NCBI GenBank assembly: GCA_003427395.1
Contig: BFEA01000364.1
Location: forward strand, 1,274,536-1,328,594
Origin: Chara braunii
Lineage: Eukaryota; Streptophyta; Charophyceae; Charales; Characeae
DNA length: 54,059 bases
Direction of reading: 5' to 3'
The stretch's first letter is position 1, and every line of letters begins with the position of its first letter. Positions 30,294-41,340 of the stretch are shown here, piece after piece. Position numbers and translations under genes: made by a program. The notes beneath the pieces are model-generated. The model was not told where the DNA came from and ran no database searches. It saw nothing but the letters and a program-made list of their open reading frames with translations.

Positions 30294-32930
30294 ATGCCAA
30301 GAGGAGGGAAGGGTACATGGCCGCCTCGGAGGCTGTTGGGAACATCAGGAGGATATGAGCGACATGGACCTCACCATCGAGAAAGTACTCCGGTGTACGA
30401 TGATGGGAACATCGAGCTATTCCTGGACAACTTTTGGGATCATGCAAGGCGTATGGGCTGGATCGTGGCCCAAGCGATTGAGAGACTGAGGGGAGCAGGC
30501 AGGTTCGAGGAGCCCGTCGCGCGGATCCGTAGGGAGGCGACGACGAGATCAGAGGTGGAGTGGAGGATGCAGGAGCTGCGACCCTCGCATGTGGGACGTG
30601 ATGGCAGACCGATCCGCCTGGAGATTGGAAATGCATCGGACTTCATCCCCGCGTTTTAGTGGTTCATGCAGGGGCAGGGTATACCGAGAGATGATTGGAT
30701 GCAGACGCTACCACTCTGGACCAGAAAGGCGGAAAGGCCACTGGCTAGCCAAGTCCGAGACATGGCCCGGGACTGGGAGAGATGCAGGGCACATCTGAGA
30801 GAGGCCTTTCGACGACCAGAGCCCCCTCAGCCTGGAGTTGAAAGGCGTCAGAGGAGTCAGAGGCAGAGGGACCCTGAGCCAAGGGAGGCGAGACCGTCTC
30901 GAGGAGGACGAAAGGCCCTAGCTAGGAGAGAGGAGGAGCCAGAGCCAGAGGCTGAGGAGCGAGGCAAGTACCCTGAGTGTGGGTTGGGACTAGTGGAGTT
31001 CCATCGGTTTGCCGAGGGAGGATTGAGGAGGTCGCCAGCACGCACATAGGAGGAGCCGCCAACATCTGAGGAACCTTTGAGGGAGTTGGAGGCGCATTTG
31101 GATATCTCTCAGTGGAGAGCGTCGCCTCAGGATGAGGAGCATGGCGAGCAGGCAGAGGAGGTGCCTCGAGAGGAGGTGCCACGAGAGGAGGTGCTACAGG
31201 AGGAGTTCCAGGACACTCAGCGAAAGAGAGGGCTAGGCAATGAGGAGAGACGTGCAGGAAAGGAAGTGATAGAGGTTGGAGAGGACACGCCCCCTCAGAC
31301 GCCAGCAGTGGGCTTGAGACCTGAAGATGCTCCTCGGAGCATGCGCCAGACAGGAGGGGAATTGCAGAGAGAGGAGGCCCCATTGCCTTCATCAGAAAAA
31401 ACTCCTTCCCGAGAGGGGAGAGCAGAAAGAAGGAGAGAAAGGGCAGCTGTAAGGAGAGAAGCCTTGACCCTGATAGACAGACACCTAGCGGCTCATGCCC
31501 TGGAGCACCCGGACCTGGAGGAGCCGACACCTACAGAGCCGCGCCAGGAGCGGTGCCAGCCCGAGAAGGAGGTGGAGGCAGAGATCCCGAAGAGGGTTGA
31601 CCTCCGCACAAGGGAAAGGGCGCCGGCTGGAGAGACAGACGAAGAAAAGAGGGCGAGAAGAACCAGGAGGATAGAAGAGATATGGCAAGAGAGGCAGAGG
31701 TTGGAGGCAGCGGGGGAGCTTCCGGAGCAGCAGGAGGAGAGGCAGAGATCGGAGGCAGCAGGAGGACTCCCAGGTCAGCCACCCAGCGCGCCAGCTAGGG
31801 CCCCGGAGATCCCTGAGATGTGGAGGGACTTCTGGGAGCAGAGAGGAGAGGAGCTTCCTTCGCCAGTCAGAGCCGGTCTTGGGGTGGCAAGGAAGGCAAA
31901 AGAAAGGTTGGATCGCAAAATCAAATTCCTGATGAAGGCAATTTTTGACCGACACTTGCTATTGGAGAGCGATCTGGCAGGAAAGAAGATTAAGGAAGCA
32001 GGCGATGGGGTACGCCTGAAGGCTATGGACGTGGAAATCCAAGAACTCAGGGTATTGGTGGCCAGTCAAGCAGCTATCATCGAGAGCCTGAGGCAGCGAT
32101 CTCATGGAGAGGTGGACGAGCCAGAAAGAAGCCAACAGGGAGAGCAGAGGCGGCCAGGACATGGTTTGTCAGGACAGCCATCGACAGTAGAGACTCGCCA
32201 GGAGCCACCTATAGGGAGAGTTATCCTGGAGCCAGAGGAGGCGAGAGCCTAAAGGGAGGCAGAGAGAGAGGCCTTCGAGTTTAGAGCCCCTACTGAGCTC
32301 GCGACGCTACCTATAGCAGCGGCGGGCCCAGTCATACCTTTGGCAATTGAGGAGGGGCTACCACCATCCAGCAGTGAGCCAACTCAGGGCTCGGCAGAGG
32401 GATCTATGGACGTGTTCATTGAGGCCGTGCACTCGATGCAGGAGGAGGCGAGTTTGTTTTCGCCTGAGCAGAGAATAGAGGAGTCTCTCGAGAGAGAGAT
32501 GAGGATTGAGGCTGAGGGTGTCATCGAGGGAAGGCTCCAGAGGTTGGGCACGCCCGAGTATGGGCCAGAGGGGATTGAGGACCGACCTGGACCGAGTACC
32601 CAGGAGTTGGAGACACGAGAGGAGCCCTTGGATATGCCTCAGAGCCATGAGTTGAGCCGGGAGGCTAGCGAGGCACCATCGTCACCAGGATCTCAGAGAG
32701 GAAAGAAGAGGTCCAGAAAGTGGTTCGATACGTTTTGCTCCTTCTGTACAAAGGAGGGGCATCGAGCCTTGCAATGTCCTAAGTTCCTAAAGGACAAGGC
32801 TGAAGGGAAGGTTACAGAGGAAGGAGGCAGGATGTATGATAGACAAGGCAGGAAAGTAGAGAGATCTGCAGATGGGGGTAGGGCTCAGCTATATAGGCAA
32901 AACCAGGGGGAGATGAGCGACCAGGACTGA
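30294..32930 (+). pseudogene. ORF2: second Gag-like protein downstream of pol
   Basis: One frame of 879 codons from ATG 30,294 to 32,930 is interrupted by only three stops (30,657, 31,047, 32,250). The N-terminal ~160 residues are capsid-like in character: FLDNFWDHARRMGW, LRGAGRFEEPVARI, then WFMQGQGIPRDDW and AREAF-type segments. A long Glu/Arg/Pro-rich, coiled-coil-like middle follows. Near the end is a CX2CX4HX4C zinc knuckle, CSFCTKEGHRALQC (32,736-32,777). No signal peptide or membrane segment is visible, so it is not env-like. The sequence differs from the upstream Gag. A second nucleic-acid-binding, possibly particle-forming protein is the best reading; its function is inferred. Confidence 0.7.
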
Positions 32931-34975
32931 GTTTTCCTCTATGGTTGACATGTTGCGTATAGGATTAGAAATAGGATTGGGTGACATTTTGTAGGCCTAG
33001 GTGTTGTTTGCTTTTGTCAGACAGTTTGGGTTGGGTTTTTGTTGAGTCTGCCATCTTGAGGACCGGGATATGGTAGATGAGGCTTGTACATACTTAGGTG
33101 GCCTACGCCCTGATCTCCGAGAGACAGACCCAACTTGTATTTTAAGGACGACATCAGTGTGAGTGTGGTTTTGAGTGAGTTGAGTGGGTTACGATTTGGG
33201 GACATTTGTGTATGGGGCGTTCTGCCCGTGAGTGTATGTTGGAGGCATTTAATGTGGGATATTTTATCCCTGAGTGTACATTATATCGAGACCTTTTTTT
33301 TTTTTTTTGGGGACTACTTGTTGTATATGACGATCACTCTCACACTCACTTGTGTGGTCCTGGTTTGATGGATGATGGTTTGGTGTAAAATATGCGCGAG
33401 AAAATGCTTGATGCATCTTGTACTTTGTGAATCTGGATGAATGTGAACTGTCTACTCGCCGGTATAGTTGTGCGACCTTCCCTTGGGCAGATGAGAGGGC
33501 CGAGTATAAGGCAAGGAAGCGCAGTTTGTTTTGTGAAAGGATGTGAGGATCCTGAATATTCATATGGTGAGTATCCAATTATTGAGCTGTGCAGAAGACC
33601 CACAAGTTGGTCTTTTATATATGGGGTATATGATGAGTGGGACACCTGTGAATGGAAAGGTTGTCCATTATCTATTTGGAAGACGCACCTTCAGAGAGGG
33701 AAGATGCGTTAAAAAAAAAAAAAAAAAAAAAAAAAGATCGCAAGAAAGTTTATCCTAGTGAGAGAGGGATGACTGAGACACCTTTTAAAAGTAAGACCTC
33801 CTCTGTAAATAAGGTGGTTAAATAGATTGATAAATGGATGGTTGACTTTGAATAATAAAAGACTGACGAAAGGGACCAAGTTTTTGCTTAACTAGTGGTA
33901 GAAATTCTTGGATGTCGCAAAATGGTGTGTTTTAAGAGATGTCATCAAGATATGTGACTTTCTTGCTCTGATCAAGCTAGGAGGACACGGCCTTGTGAGT
34001 CAGGCGGTGATTTTGTTTTGTGATTGTGGAGAGGTTGCCGTGCTTCCTCTGTGTTGTCCCACAGAAGAACTGGTAAATACCTTTATGTGCGACAGGTCTA
34101 TGCGTAGTCCCGCAGTAGGCCTGTATCGTTGCGACACACCGTCTGGTCACTTGTGCTAATCTTGGACATTTAAAAGAGACCCAGCTAGGGGTATAACTAA
34201 CATCCCTAAGGCGCAACCCTTAGTGTTGGCCGCTGTTTGGCACAACCTGAGCAGAGGGTCTGCGTCTGGCCAAGGGAGTAAAGACTTAAAGGGGCGTGAA
34301 CGCCTAGAAGGGTTTTATCCCTCCGGAGAGGCGTGGGATAAGAGTCGAGTCGTATGAGTCTTTTTGAGGAAGTCCTGATTGAATACTTATCAGGAACAAC
34401 CTATCGTGGCGCAACCCGCGAAGGTACTACCGCTAAAATAACAATGCGGTGGGCCGTAGATCTGGAATAAAAGCCCAGACTATGGTGGGCCAAGATGGAG
34501 ACCTGGTCTTCCGGTACTAGACTGCAGGAGAGCTTATGTGAGAATCTATGTGATACGACTACGTGTGTTAATGTGAAGATTTTTGAGAGGAAGGCGAGAG
34601 AATGCCTTTGAAGGTTTCGGTTAGGGCCCGCGCTCCTAGTCACGACTTGGTTTCAAGGGAATGGCTAGGGGCACACAACGAGAAGCCGGCGGCTGTCTAG
34701 GGCACAAGAGAGAGGACGGTGAGAGATCCAATGGAACTTATGCTGTAGTACAGTGAGGAGTATCCCGACGTCCGAATGTCAGGGCGACGGAGACCCAGGT
34801 TGGAATCCTGGCAGCATAGAGTTGTGTTTGGCATGGATTATTGGAGGCCTCGACCCTGGGTCTGTCGGTTAATCGGATTGGTACCCTGCTCGTCAGAATT
34901 TTGGGATTGCGATTGAATTGATAGCTTTTGATCCTGCGAAGCGACGGGGACGTCGCTTAATATGGTCCGGTAAGC
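32931..34975 (+). other. 3' untranslated region of the retrotransposon
   Basis: About 2 kb without a credible ORF. It has a T-run (33,293-33,308), an A-run (33,713-33,735) and several strong hairpins, for example CCCTAAGGCGCAACCCTTAG near 34,203 and ATCCCTCCGGAGAGGCGTGGGAT near 34,318. A tRNA-like fold lies at 34,739-34,818. The bases just before the 3' LTR are not a clear polypurine tract (only GAAGCGACGGGGACG about 25 bases upstream). Confidence 0.55.
34739..34818 (+). ncRNA. tRNA-like structure near the 3' LTR
   Basis: The 80 bases have a perfect 7-bp acceptor-type pairing, TATGCTG with CAGCATA. The D-arm-like GTAC/GTAT encloses AGTGAGGA, and the T-arm CCAGG/CCTGG is perfect with loop TTGGAAT. 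Box B-like GGTTGGAATCC is close to the tRNA consensus. The middle arm is irregular: CCCGAC pairs GTCAGGG only with a bulged A, around an 8-base loop. The 5' part resembles tRNA-Asp (TAGTAYAGTG...GAGTATCCC). It could be a tRNA-derived insertion or a functional tRNA-like element. A working tRNA is doubtful. Confidence 0.5.
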
Positions 34976-36261
34976 TGTCGGTGCGAATACCCTTACAAGG
35001 GTATCCGCCCTGGCTTTTGCAAGCGACAGAAAAACAGTTTGGTTTAAAGTTTAAGTATGCCGCGCTAGGCGCGGCCGCGTCTGTATTTTATGTTGGCTAA
35101 GTGGGTGACTAGAGTAAAAAGTGCGTGGGCCCGCAAGTTTGAGGCGCGCGTGATTTTTCCCTTCTTTTGGTTACAGTGGTAGACGTGGTGTGGATTTTAG
35201 TCAGCATATGTCATTTTTGTCTTGATTGAATTGATTAGCCTATGAGCACCTTGTTCATTGGTTGCGCGTGGTACGATGGACGGCTTAGTGAGCCGGTATA
35301 AACTTACGCAAAAATCCAGATGATGGGACCTGATGGATTTGGCTAAGGACGAGTAGCCGTGGCGAGGCCGGGAGACCGACATAAGTTTTTGGATAGTTCT
35401 TTATGCAAGTATGAGCCGGGAAAGTGGTACAGGGCGTTTCCTTGGCCCCAAGGGCCGTACGCTACCTCTCTATAAGGCGTGTCAGGCCTGTTGGTACCAG
35501 GCTTGGGCTTAGCCCTATAGGTTACAGCATTGGACTGGTACGCAGCAAACGCAGGGATCGAGGCCAACATCATGCGACAAGGGAGAGGAGGTGCGAGGCG
35601 AAAAGGCTTGAGGGGTTGATGGGCCTGCGGGACCATCCCCCTCGCCTTTTGCTGTTGCGTGACCAAACGTGGGGCTGACGGGCCGACCGGGAGGGGTGCC
35701 GTGGTCCCTGCCCGACTACCGTTTGTTTTTCTTATATGTATATATATTATGTCTAATTTTATCTAGTATTATTAATATCGCACCTGTATGTGGACGCAAA
35801 AGCACAGTGGGTACACCCACAAACAGTTGGAAACATAGACCCGAGGTTTGAGTCTGGATGGCGGGACTCGGGTACGGAGCGGCGGCCTGGGGGTGCCTAC
35901 CTGGGCGGTGCCTAAAGTTTGTAGTTATTACCGCCGTGATAGTATGCTGCACGGTCGCGCGATTAACGCAGACGGGCGATTAACGTAGACGGGCGATCAA
36001 CGCAGATGGCTGGGGTGGCCAGCTCGGCCACTGCATAGCTTGCAAGTCCGGGAATGAACCCAAACAAGATAGGGAGGCGGGTGCAGATGCGGTAAGGTAA
36101 GCGGAAAAGCAAAGGGCGGATGCGCAGAAACCCGAAATGAACCCGGACGCGGGCTGCGCCGGGTACGGGCGAACCAGAGAGGGGCGGGGTGGGCTGCCCC
36201 ACGGCGAGATTCGCCTGGCGGCTGCCTGTCGCGCTAGCATCCGGGCACCGACCGGCACCAA

Positions 36262-36434
36262 GTCCTTCGAGACATCTGCTCGGGTTGCGGTTGTCCTTCG
36301 GGACATCCGCTCGGGTCGGGGTTGTCCTTCGGGACATCCGCTAAAATTGGAACGATATTGAGAAGATTAGCATGGACTCTGCGCAAGGATGATGTGCATA
36401 CGAGCAGAGGAAGTTCTACTCCTCCGCTTGTTTT
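36262..36434 (+). ncRNA. U6 snRNA-derived module in the 3' LTR
   Basis: Same layout as in the 5' LTR: stem-loop repeats at 36,262 and 36,293, U6 homology from 36,324, hairpin at 36,404-36,427 and TTTT at 36,431-36,434. Three changes matter: the ACAGAGA box reads ATTGAGA, the first stem-loop has TTCGAGAC for TTCGGGAC, and the hairpin has one mismatch (GCAGAGGA against TCCTCCGC). This copy looks less able to act like U6. Confidence 0.8.
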
Positions 36435-37288
36435 GTCTCACTTTCAAACCGACCGACGACAGGGCTGTGCGGACCGCAAGGCGCTGAGTGAGCGACGACC
36501 GTAGCACTGTGGGAGAGGAAGAACGAACCCGGTCGATAATCAAGCCAGGTGCTTTCCCAAGGAGGAGTCGGGCAGTGCCAAGATAGATGACGGGCGCTAG
36601 CACCGGGGAGGGATAAGTGATAAGCGCGCTAAATTCTCCACTGAATCAGGCGCGGAGAGATGCGAAGTAGAGGTTATAAGGGATGACGCATCCGTTTATA
36701 GAGTTAGTTTTCGTTGGGAGTTAGTATAAGGGAAGGTTAGTGAGGAGAGCTCCGCGGGGAGGTGTAGCGGAGAGGTGTTGGGAAGCAGAGCGGGTGAACG
36801 AATATGAACCGGAATTGCGTCGGGGTGTGTTCGAAGGGGAGGATGTAGGAATTGGGCTATGGCAGGAGTGTAAGGTCTTACCTCGTCTGTTTTCTTGGTG
36901 AAAACGTAGTGGGAGAAGTGGTAACTCGGGATTTTGAAATCGGACGAACCCGATTTTGAGGTTAGTTTGAATAGGAAGTTAGTAGACTAAGAGTTAGTAT
37001 GGGAAAGTCGTGCGCGGGCGATGGCGGGAGAAGACATATCGAGAGTGGGAGATGAGTAGCTCGCCCGATTCTCCATGAAAACGGGCGAACCAAAGCTCGA
37101 TTCTGAGTTTTTTTTGCAGTGCGAAGCGATCTGCAGAGTCGGATTGGAGGCAGGATGTTTAGTTTAGACAAGGTGATGGAACGAGGCTGCGCTGAAGGCA
37201 AAATCTATGGCCATAGCTTAGAGGGAGTGAATCTATCCACAATATAGGGGAAGATTCATCCTCGTTGGCATGGGTAGTGAGGAACGGG

Positions 37289-37362
37289 ATTGACAACCAA
37301 GGAGACTGTGTGTTGTGACGGGCAGATTAACAACCAAGGAGACTGTGTGTTGTAACGGGTAT
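37289..37362 (+). repeat. 37-bp tandem repeat x2
   Basis: The 3' LTR counterpart of the three-unit array at 18,747-18,857. The last unit ends TAACGGGTAT. Confidence 0.9.
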
Positions 37363-39079
37363 AGTCTGCGCCCGAGGGAGTAGCTGATTGAATAAGGAAT
37401 GAACCGACCCACGTTTACCGGCGGATTCATTCGATCTCGGAGAAGCCAATGAAGCAAGTAGCGTGGGGCTGACCGCAAGGGTGAAGACTTACCGATTATT
37501 CGATGTGATACGTACGTGACAAAATAGGCTAGGTGGGGATGCACTGGACATTCGAACTACAACATCGGGCTGCGCAGTGAACCTTCCTGCATTTCGGGAA
37601 GGGTGCATTCTCGTTGCGTATACGCTAAGGCGGGGGTCTGTGCTAAGTGCCGAACGAGAGAGGAAGGCGAATAGCGGGGGGGATGAGGGAGTAAGAAAAC
37701 CTACCAATCTCAACAAAGGAGGTAGGGAAGAAGTTGAGCCAGCTGGTGCTGATCTTCATCACTCTCGCCGCTGGTCCATTTGCTTGCCATCACAGGAGAG
37801 AAGGGGAGAACCGTAGGGAGAGTGAAGAGGGAAGAAAGCACGTACCTGGTCATAACGACGATCATCGTGGCCAATACCTACAGAGTACCACGGTGGTGTT
37901 GCCGATTACTGCGGATCTACTCCACGACGTACGTTGGCCTGCTGAGGGTTGAAAGAAGAGTGAGCGGGAGTAGCGTGAGAAGGTTGAGACGGTAGAAGGC
38001 CTACCTTTGGACTGCTGTGCTACCCCCATCCACTGTCATTCTGAGTCTTTTGACCAGGGTCGTAAGCACCCTCGGTCTAGTTGACGTAACAAGGGACAAA
38101 GGCGGGAGTCGTAGTGCTGTGGGCCGCATCTTCAGATCTTGTTTGGAAGGGCCGACTGTCACAGCCGGCCATTGATTGCTGCGATCTGCTATAGGCCACC
38201 ACGAACTGCTGCCGCTCTATCANTGTGCATTTTTGCGGTTCACTGCTGCAGTGATGCTNCGGATTGCGCAGCGGCTGCTGGCTGATACGANGGACTGCAC
38301 ACGGATTGTTGCTGTAGACTGTGCGCAACTGCTGGTCTTGGCCGTCCACAGGCCGCGACCGAGTGGGGGAGGCAACATACTGCGGGGCCCCTGCTATTGA
38401 TTACTGCTGACTATTGCGGACTGCGGCGGATAGGTGTAGAGAAGTGACTAGGCTTTGGAAGGAGGGATTATTGCTGCAAATTGGGGAGTCGTCAGGGGCG
38501 TGACTTCAACAGGTGATCNAAAGTTGACCAAGCTGTCGCATTGGCTGCCATTGCGGGNCCCTAAGGCGTAAAAAATTACAAGGCCCCCTCCAGGGAGTTT
38601 GAGAGCACCCCCCTGGTATCTGAGAGACTCAAACCTTCTCTTTCTACCTCCTTATTCTAAGTCTAGTCTTGTTCTGAGGGGAAGGCGGCATGCGGGATTG
38701 CAACTCGTAGGACCTCATCAAGACTCTGTGGGGAGTCCGCCCACCGATTGCGGGAGCTCTGCCGGAGCCTAGGCGAGGCTCTGGAGGTAGGGAATTGATA
38801 GGTAACCTTTGCGTTTGCCACTATACACCCACCCTATAGCCCGTATTTGTATTACCTGATGCATCGCTGACTGAATATATGGTGTGCAGCCTTACCTTTA
38901 TTTTTGGTTTGACTTTCAGGACACTGAAGAATACTAAGTAAGGAATGTCTCCTCAAGTCTCAGTTTCAACTTTTGTTTGTTTGTATGAACTCAGAAATGT
39001 TAAAAGGAACTGCATCTGGGGGAAAGGCAGGATGGGGGTTTTGTTTTGCTTGATGGTTGATTGGGTCATTAAGGTTGAG

Positions 39080-40740
39080 GAGTCCCCATAAGTTTGGGGA
39101 ACCCTAACGCTTTGTCTCTTTTGGTTTTGTATGGAGAAGTCAGACCCTTCTATAAGTTTAGGGGGTTTGATTACTCTGAAGGCTGGGATGTCCTCATAAG
39201 TTTGGGGAAACCCAGTGATATGGTTTGTATGGAGGATCGGGCTGTTCTGTAAGTTCAGGTGCCCTGATTGCTCTCACCTGTGAGGGGTTTGACTGTGCTT
39301 GATTTTTTTTAAGGACTCAGGGTGCTCAATAAGTTTTGGTGCCTTGGGTTGCTTTGTTTTCGTTGGGATTTTACTTGTTTCTTTGGTGTCTGAACGAGGA
39401 GACCGAGCTGTTCTGTAAGTTCAGGTGGCTCAGTCTCTTCCTGCCATTTATTCTGAAGAATTAATCTCGGCAAAGAGGCAGACCCTTCTGTAAGTTCAGG
39501 GGGTTTGACTCGATGCCACACACATATTGGCTCAGATAGAAACAAATCTGGCAGAGAGTTGAACCCTTCTGTAAGTTCAGGGGGTCTGACTCAAAGCCTC
39601 GCACATGCTGAAACCCAAAGGTTATAACTTGGCTATACTTTATTATTACTCTATTTAAAAACGAGCTGACCAGACTATTCTATAAGTTTAGGTGGTCTGA
39701 CTGTAGCCGTATCACAACTTGAAGAGAGTACAACTAAGAATAAAATTGATGGTAAACTGGGGCAGGCTGAACTTAAGTTAGTTCAGTCATATGCAGCCTT
39801 AAAAGACAAAGGTAAAAGATAAGTATATATAACTTGGATACTTTAAACAGTCCAGGGCGACTAGAATGGTCTAGTAATATGCCCAAAGAAGAGAAAAATA
39901 GTTGTGCCATCTGTTTGTGTATACTTGGCCAAGTGAGAACGCTCTATAAATTTAGGTATTCTGACTCTAGGCTTGGCTAAGTTAAGCTGTTCTGTAAGTT
40001 CAGGCGGCCTGACCTATGCCTTATGTAAGCTGGGGGTGAGGGGTTAAATCATTAAGAGATCATGAACTATTGTTTATTCAGGTTGACTTTGGGATGATGA
40101 GAGTACTTACCTTTGTGGTTTGGCCTGCATGTGATTGAGTGAGGCTACTACTTAGTCTGAGTTTCAGTTTGATAGGTAGTTGCTTTAGTCGCTCGCCACG
40201 TGCTAGAGCTAGAGGAGTTAGTTTCAATTCCTGCATTTTCTGAGCTAAGTTTTGTATACTAAGGTCAATTTTCGCATTTTCTGGGAACTTTTCTCATACT
40301 TGGCTTTGTATAAATCTTGGCAAGCCACTTTCTCCAGGGGAAGCGCTGCCGAAATTTCTACAAATCCAAAGAGTTAGTCAAATCTTGCCTTGTCCAAACT
40401 TAACTTGTCTTTCTAACTTAGTAAAAATTTGGAAAGCCTCCTTTTCTAAAGGGAGTGCTGCCCAAATTTTTACAAAGTCGGGGAGTTAGTCAAATTTATG
40501 ACTTCTCAAAAGTTCAACTTGTCAAGATTTCATATATTGCTTAGTAAAATTCTGGGAAGGCTCATTTTCTAAAGGCAGTGCTGCCCAAAATTTTGTTAAT
40601 TCAGGGAGTTAGACAAAATTTGGACTTTGGAGAGTCAAGGGTTATTTCTTATTTCATATTTGGGCTTATATAAATTCTGAGAGGGCACTTTTCCTACGGG
40701 AAGCGCTGCCGAAACTTTCCTATTTTCAGAGGAGTTATAT
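39080..40740 (+). repeat. 3' LTR copies of the two hairpin arrays
   Basis: The TAAGTT-core hairpins (about 39,080-40,020) and the four GCTGCC-type units (about 40,309-40,740) are present as in the 5' LTR. Unit order is conserved, with scattered substitutions. Confidence 0.75.
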
Positions 40741-40752
40741 TATTTTCAACAG

Positions 40753-41340
40753 GTGGCGCCAGAGAGTATTATAAGGAGATGTGCTATGGAGGTTTATCCC
40801 CCATATGCTGATGATTTAGCGTGGGCATTTGACCTCTCTTATGTTACAGGTCCTTTGGATTGTTTGATTGAAGGTCATGACTAGATTCAACTTGATCCCT
40901 TGAGGATCATTTATCTGTTATCACTGATAACAGGTCGGTTGCCGTTTCGTCTGTTTATGACTCAATCTCAACTTCACTCCCTCACTCGACCTAAAAGGCT
41001 TTAGCCCTGGTGATTTTATTTTGTTTCATTATGGTTTCACCCGGACTTTTATTGAATGGCCATTTAACAGAGGTACTGAGTATTTAATTAAGGTTCGTTG
41101 GACAGGAGGTTGGGGGTTGCATGGCTAAAGCGAGGGGTATGAGTGTTGAAGATGGTTGGGGTTGACTCCGTGTAGTGCGTGGGCTGTTGATTGACTCGTT
41201 GATGTGATTCGCAGGTATGTGCTATGAATCAGATTCTGGATGTGGTTGCCATGCGATCACATATATACGTATGGCTGTGAGGGACCCCAATGAGACTGTG
41301 AGAAGTGATCGTCATATACTTCGCCCTGTTATATATGCAT
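40753..41340 (+). pseudogene. 3' LTR copy of the spliced-ORF relic
   Basis: It is colinear with 22,246-22,830. The frame opens after TTTTCAACAG, ATG is at 40,786 and the shared TAG at 40,882. The later frame reads through where the 5' copy has TGA (here TGG, in FIEWPFNRG), so this copy is slightly less damaged. Confidence 0.4.

Noticed and set aside
31077-31955. Long minus-strand frames (156-202 codons) opposite ORF2
   Set aside because: They are shadows of the Glu/Arg-rich plus-strand frame; their Leu/Pro-rich content follows from that composition.
24333-32930. Use of a nonstandard genetic code to explain the in-frame stops
   Set aside because: TAA, TAG and TGA all occur, with frame changes and a deletion as well, so ordinary decay is sufficient.
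30294-32930. ORF2 as an env-like gene (an endogenous retrovirus arrangement)
   Set aside because: No signal peptide, transmembrane segment or glycoprotein-like Cys pattern; it has a zinc knuckle and charged coiled-coil character.
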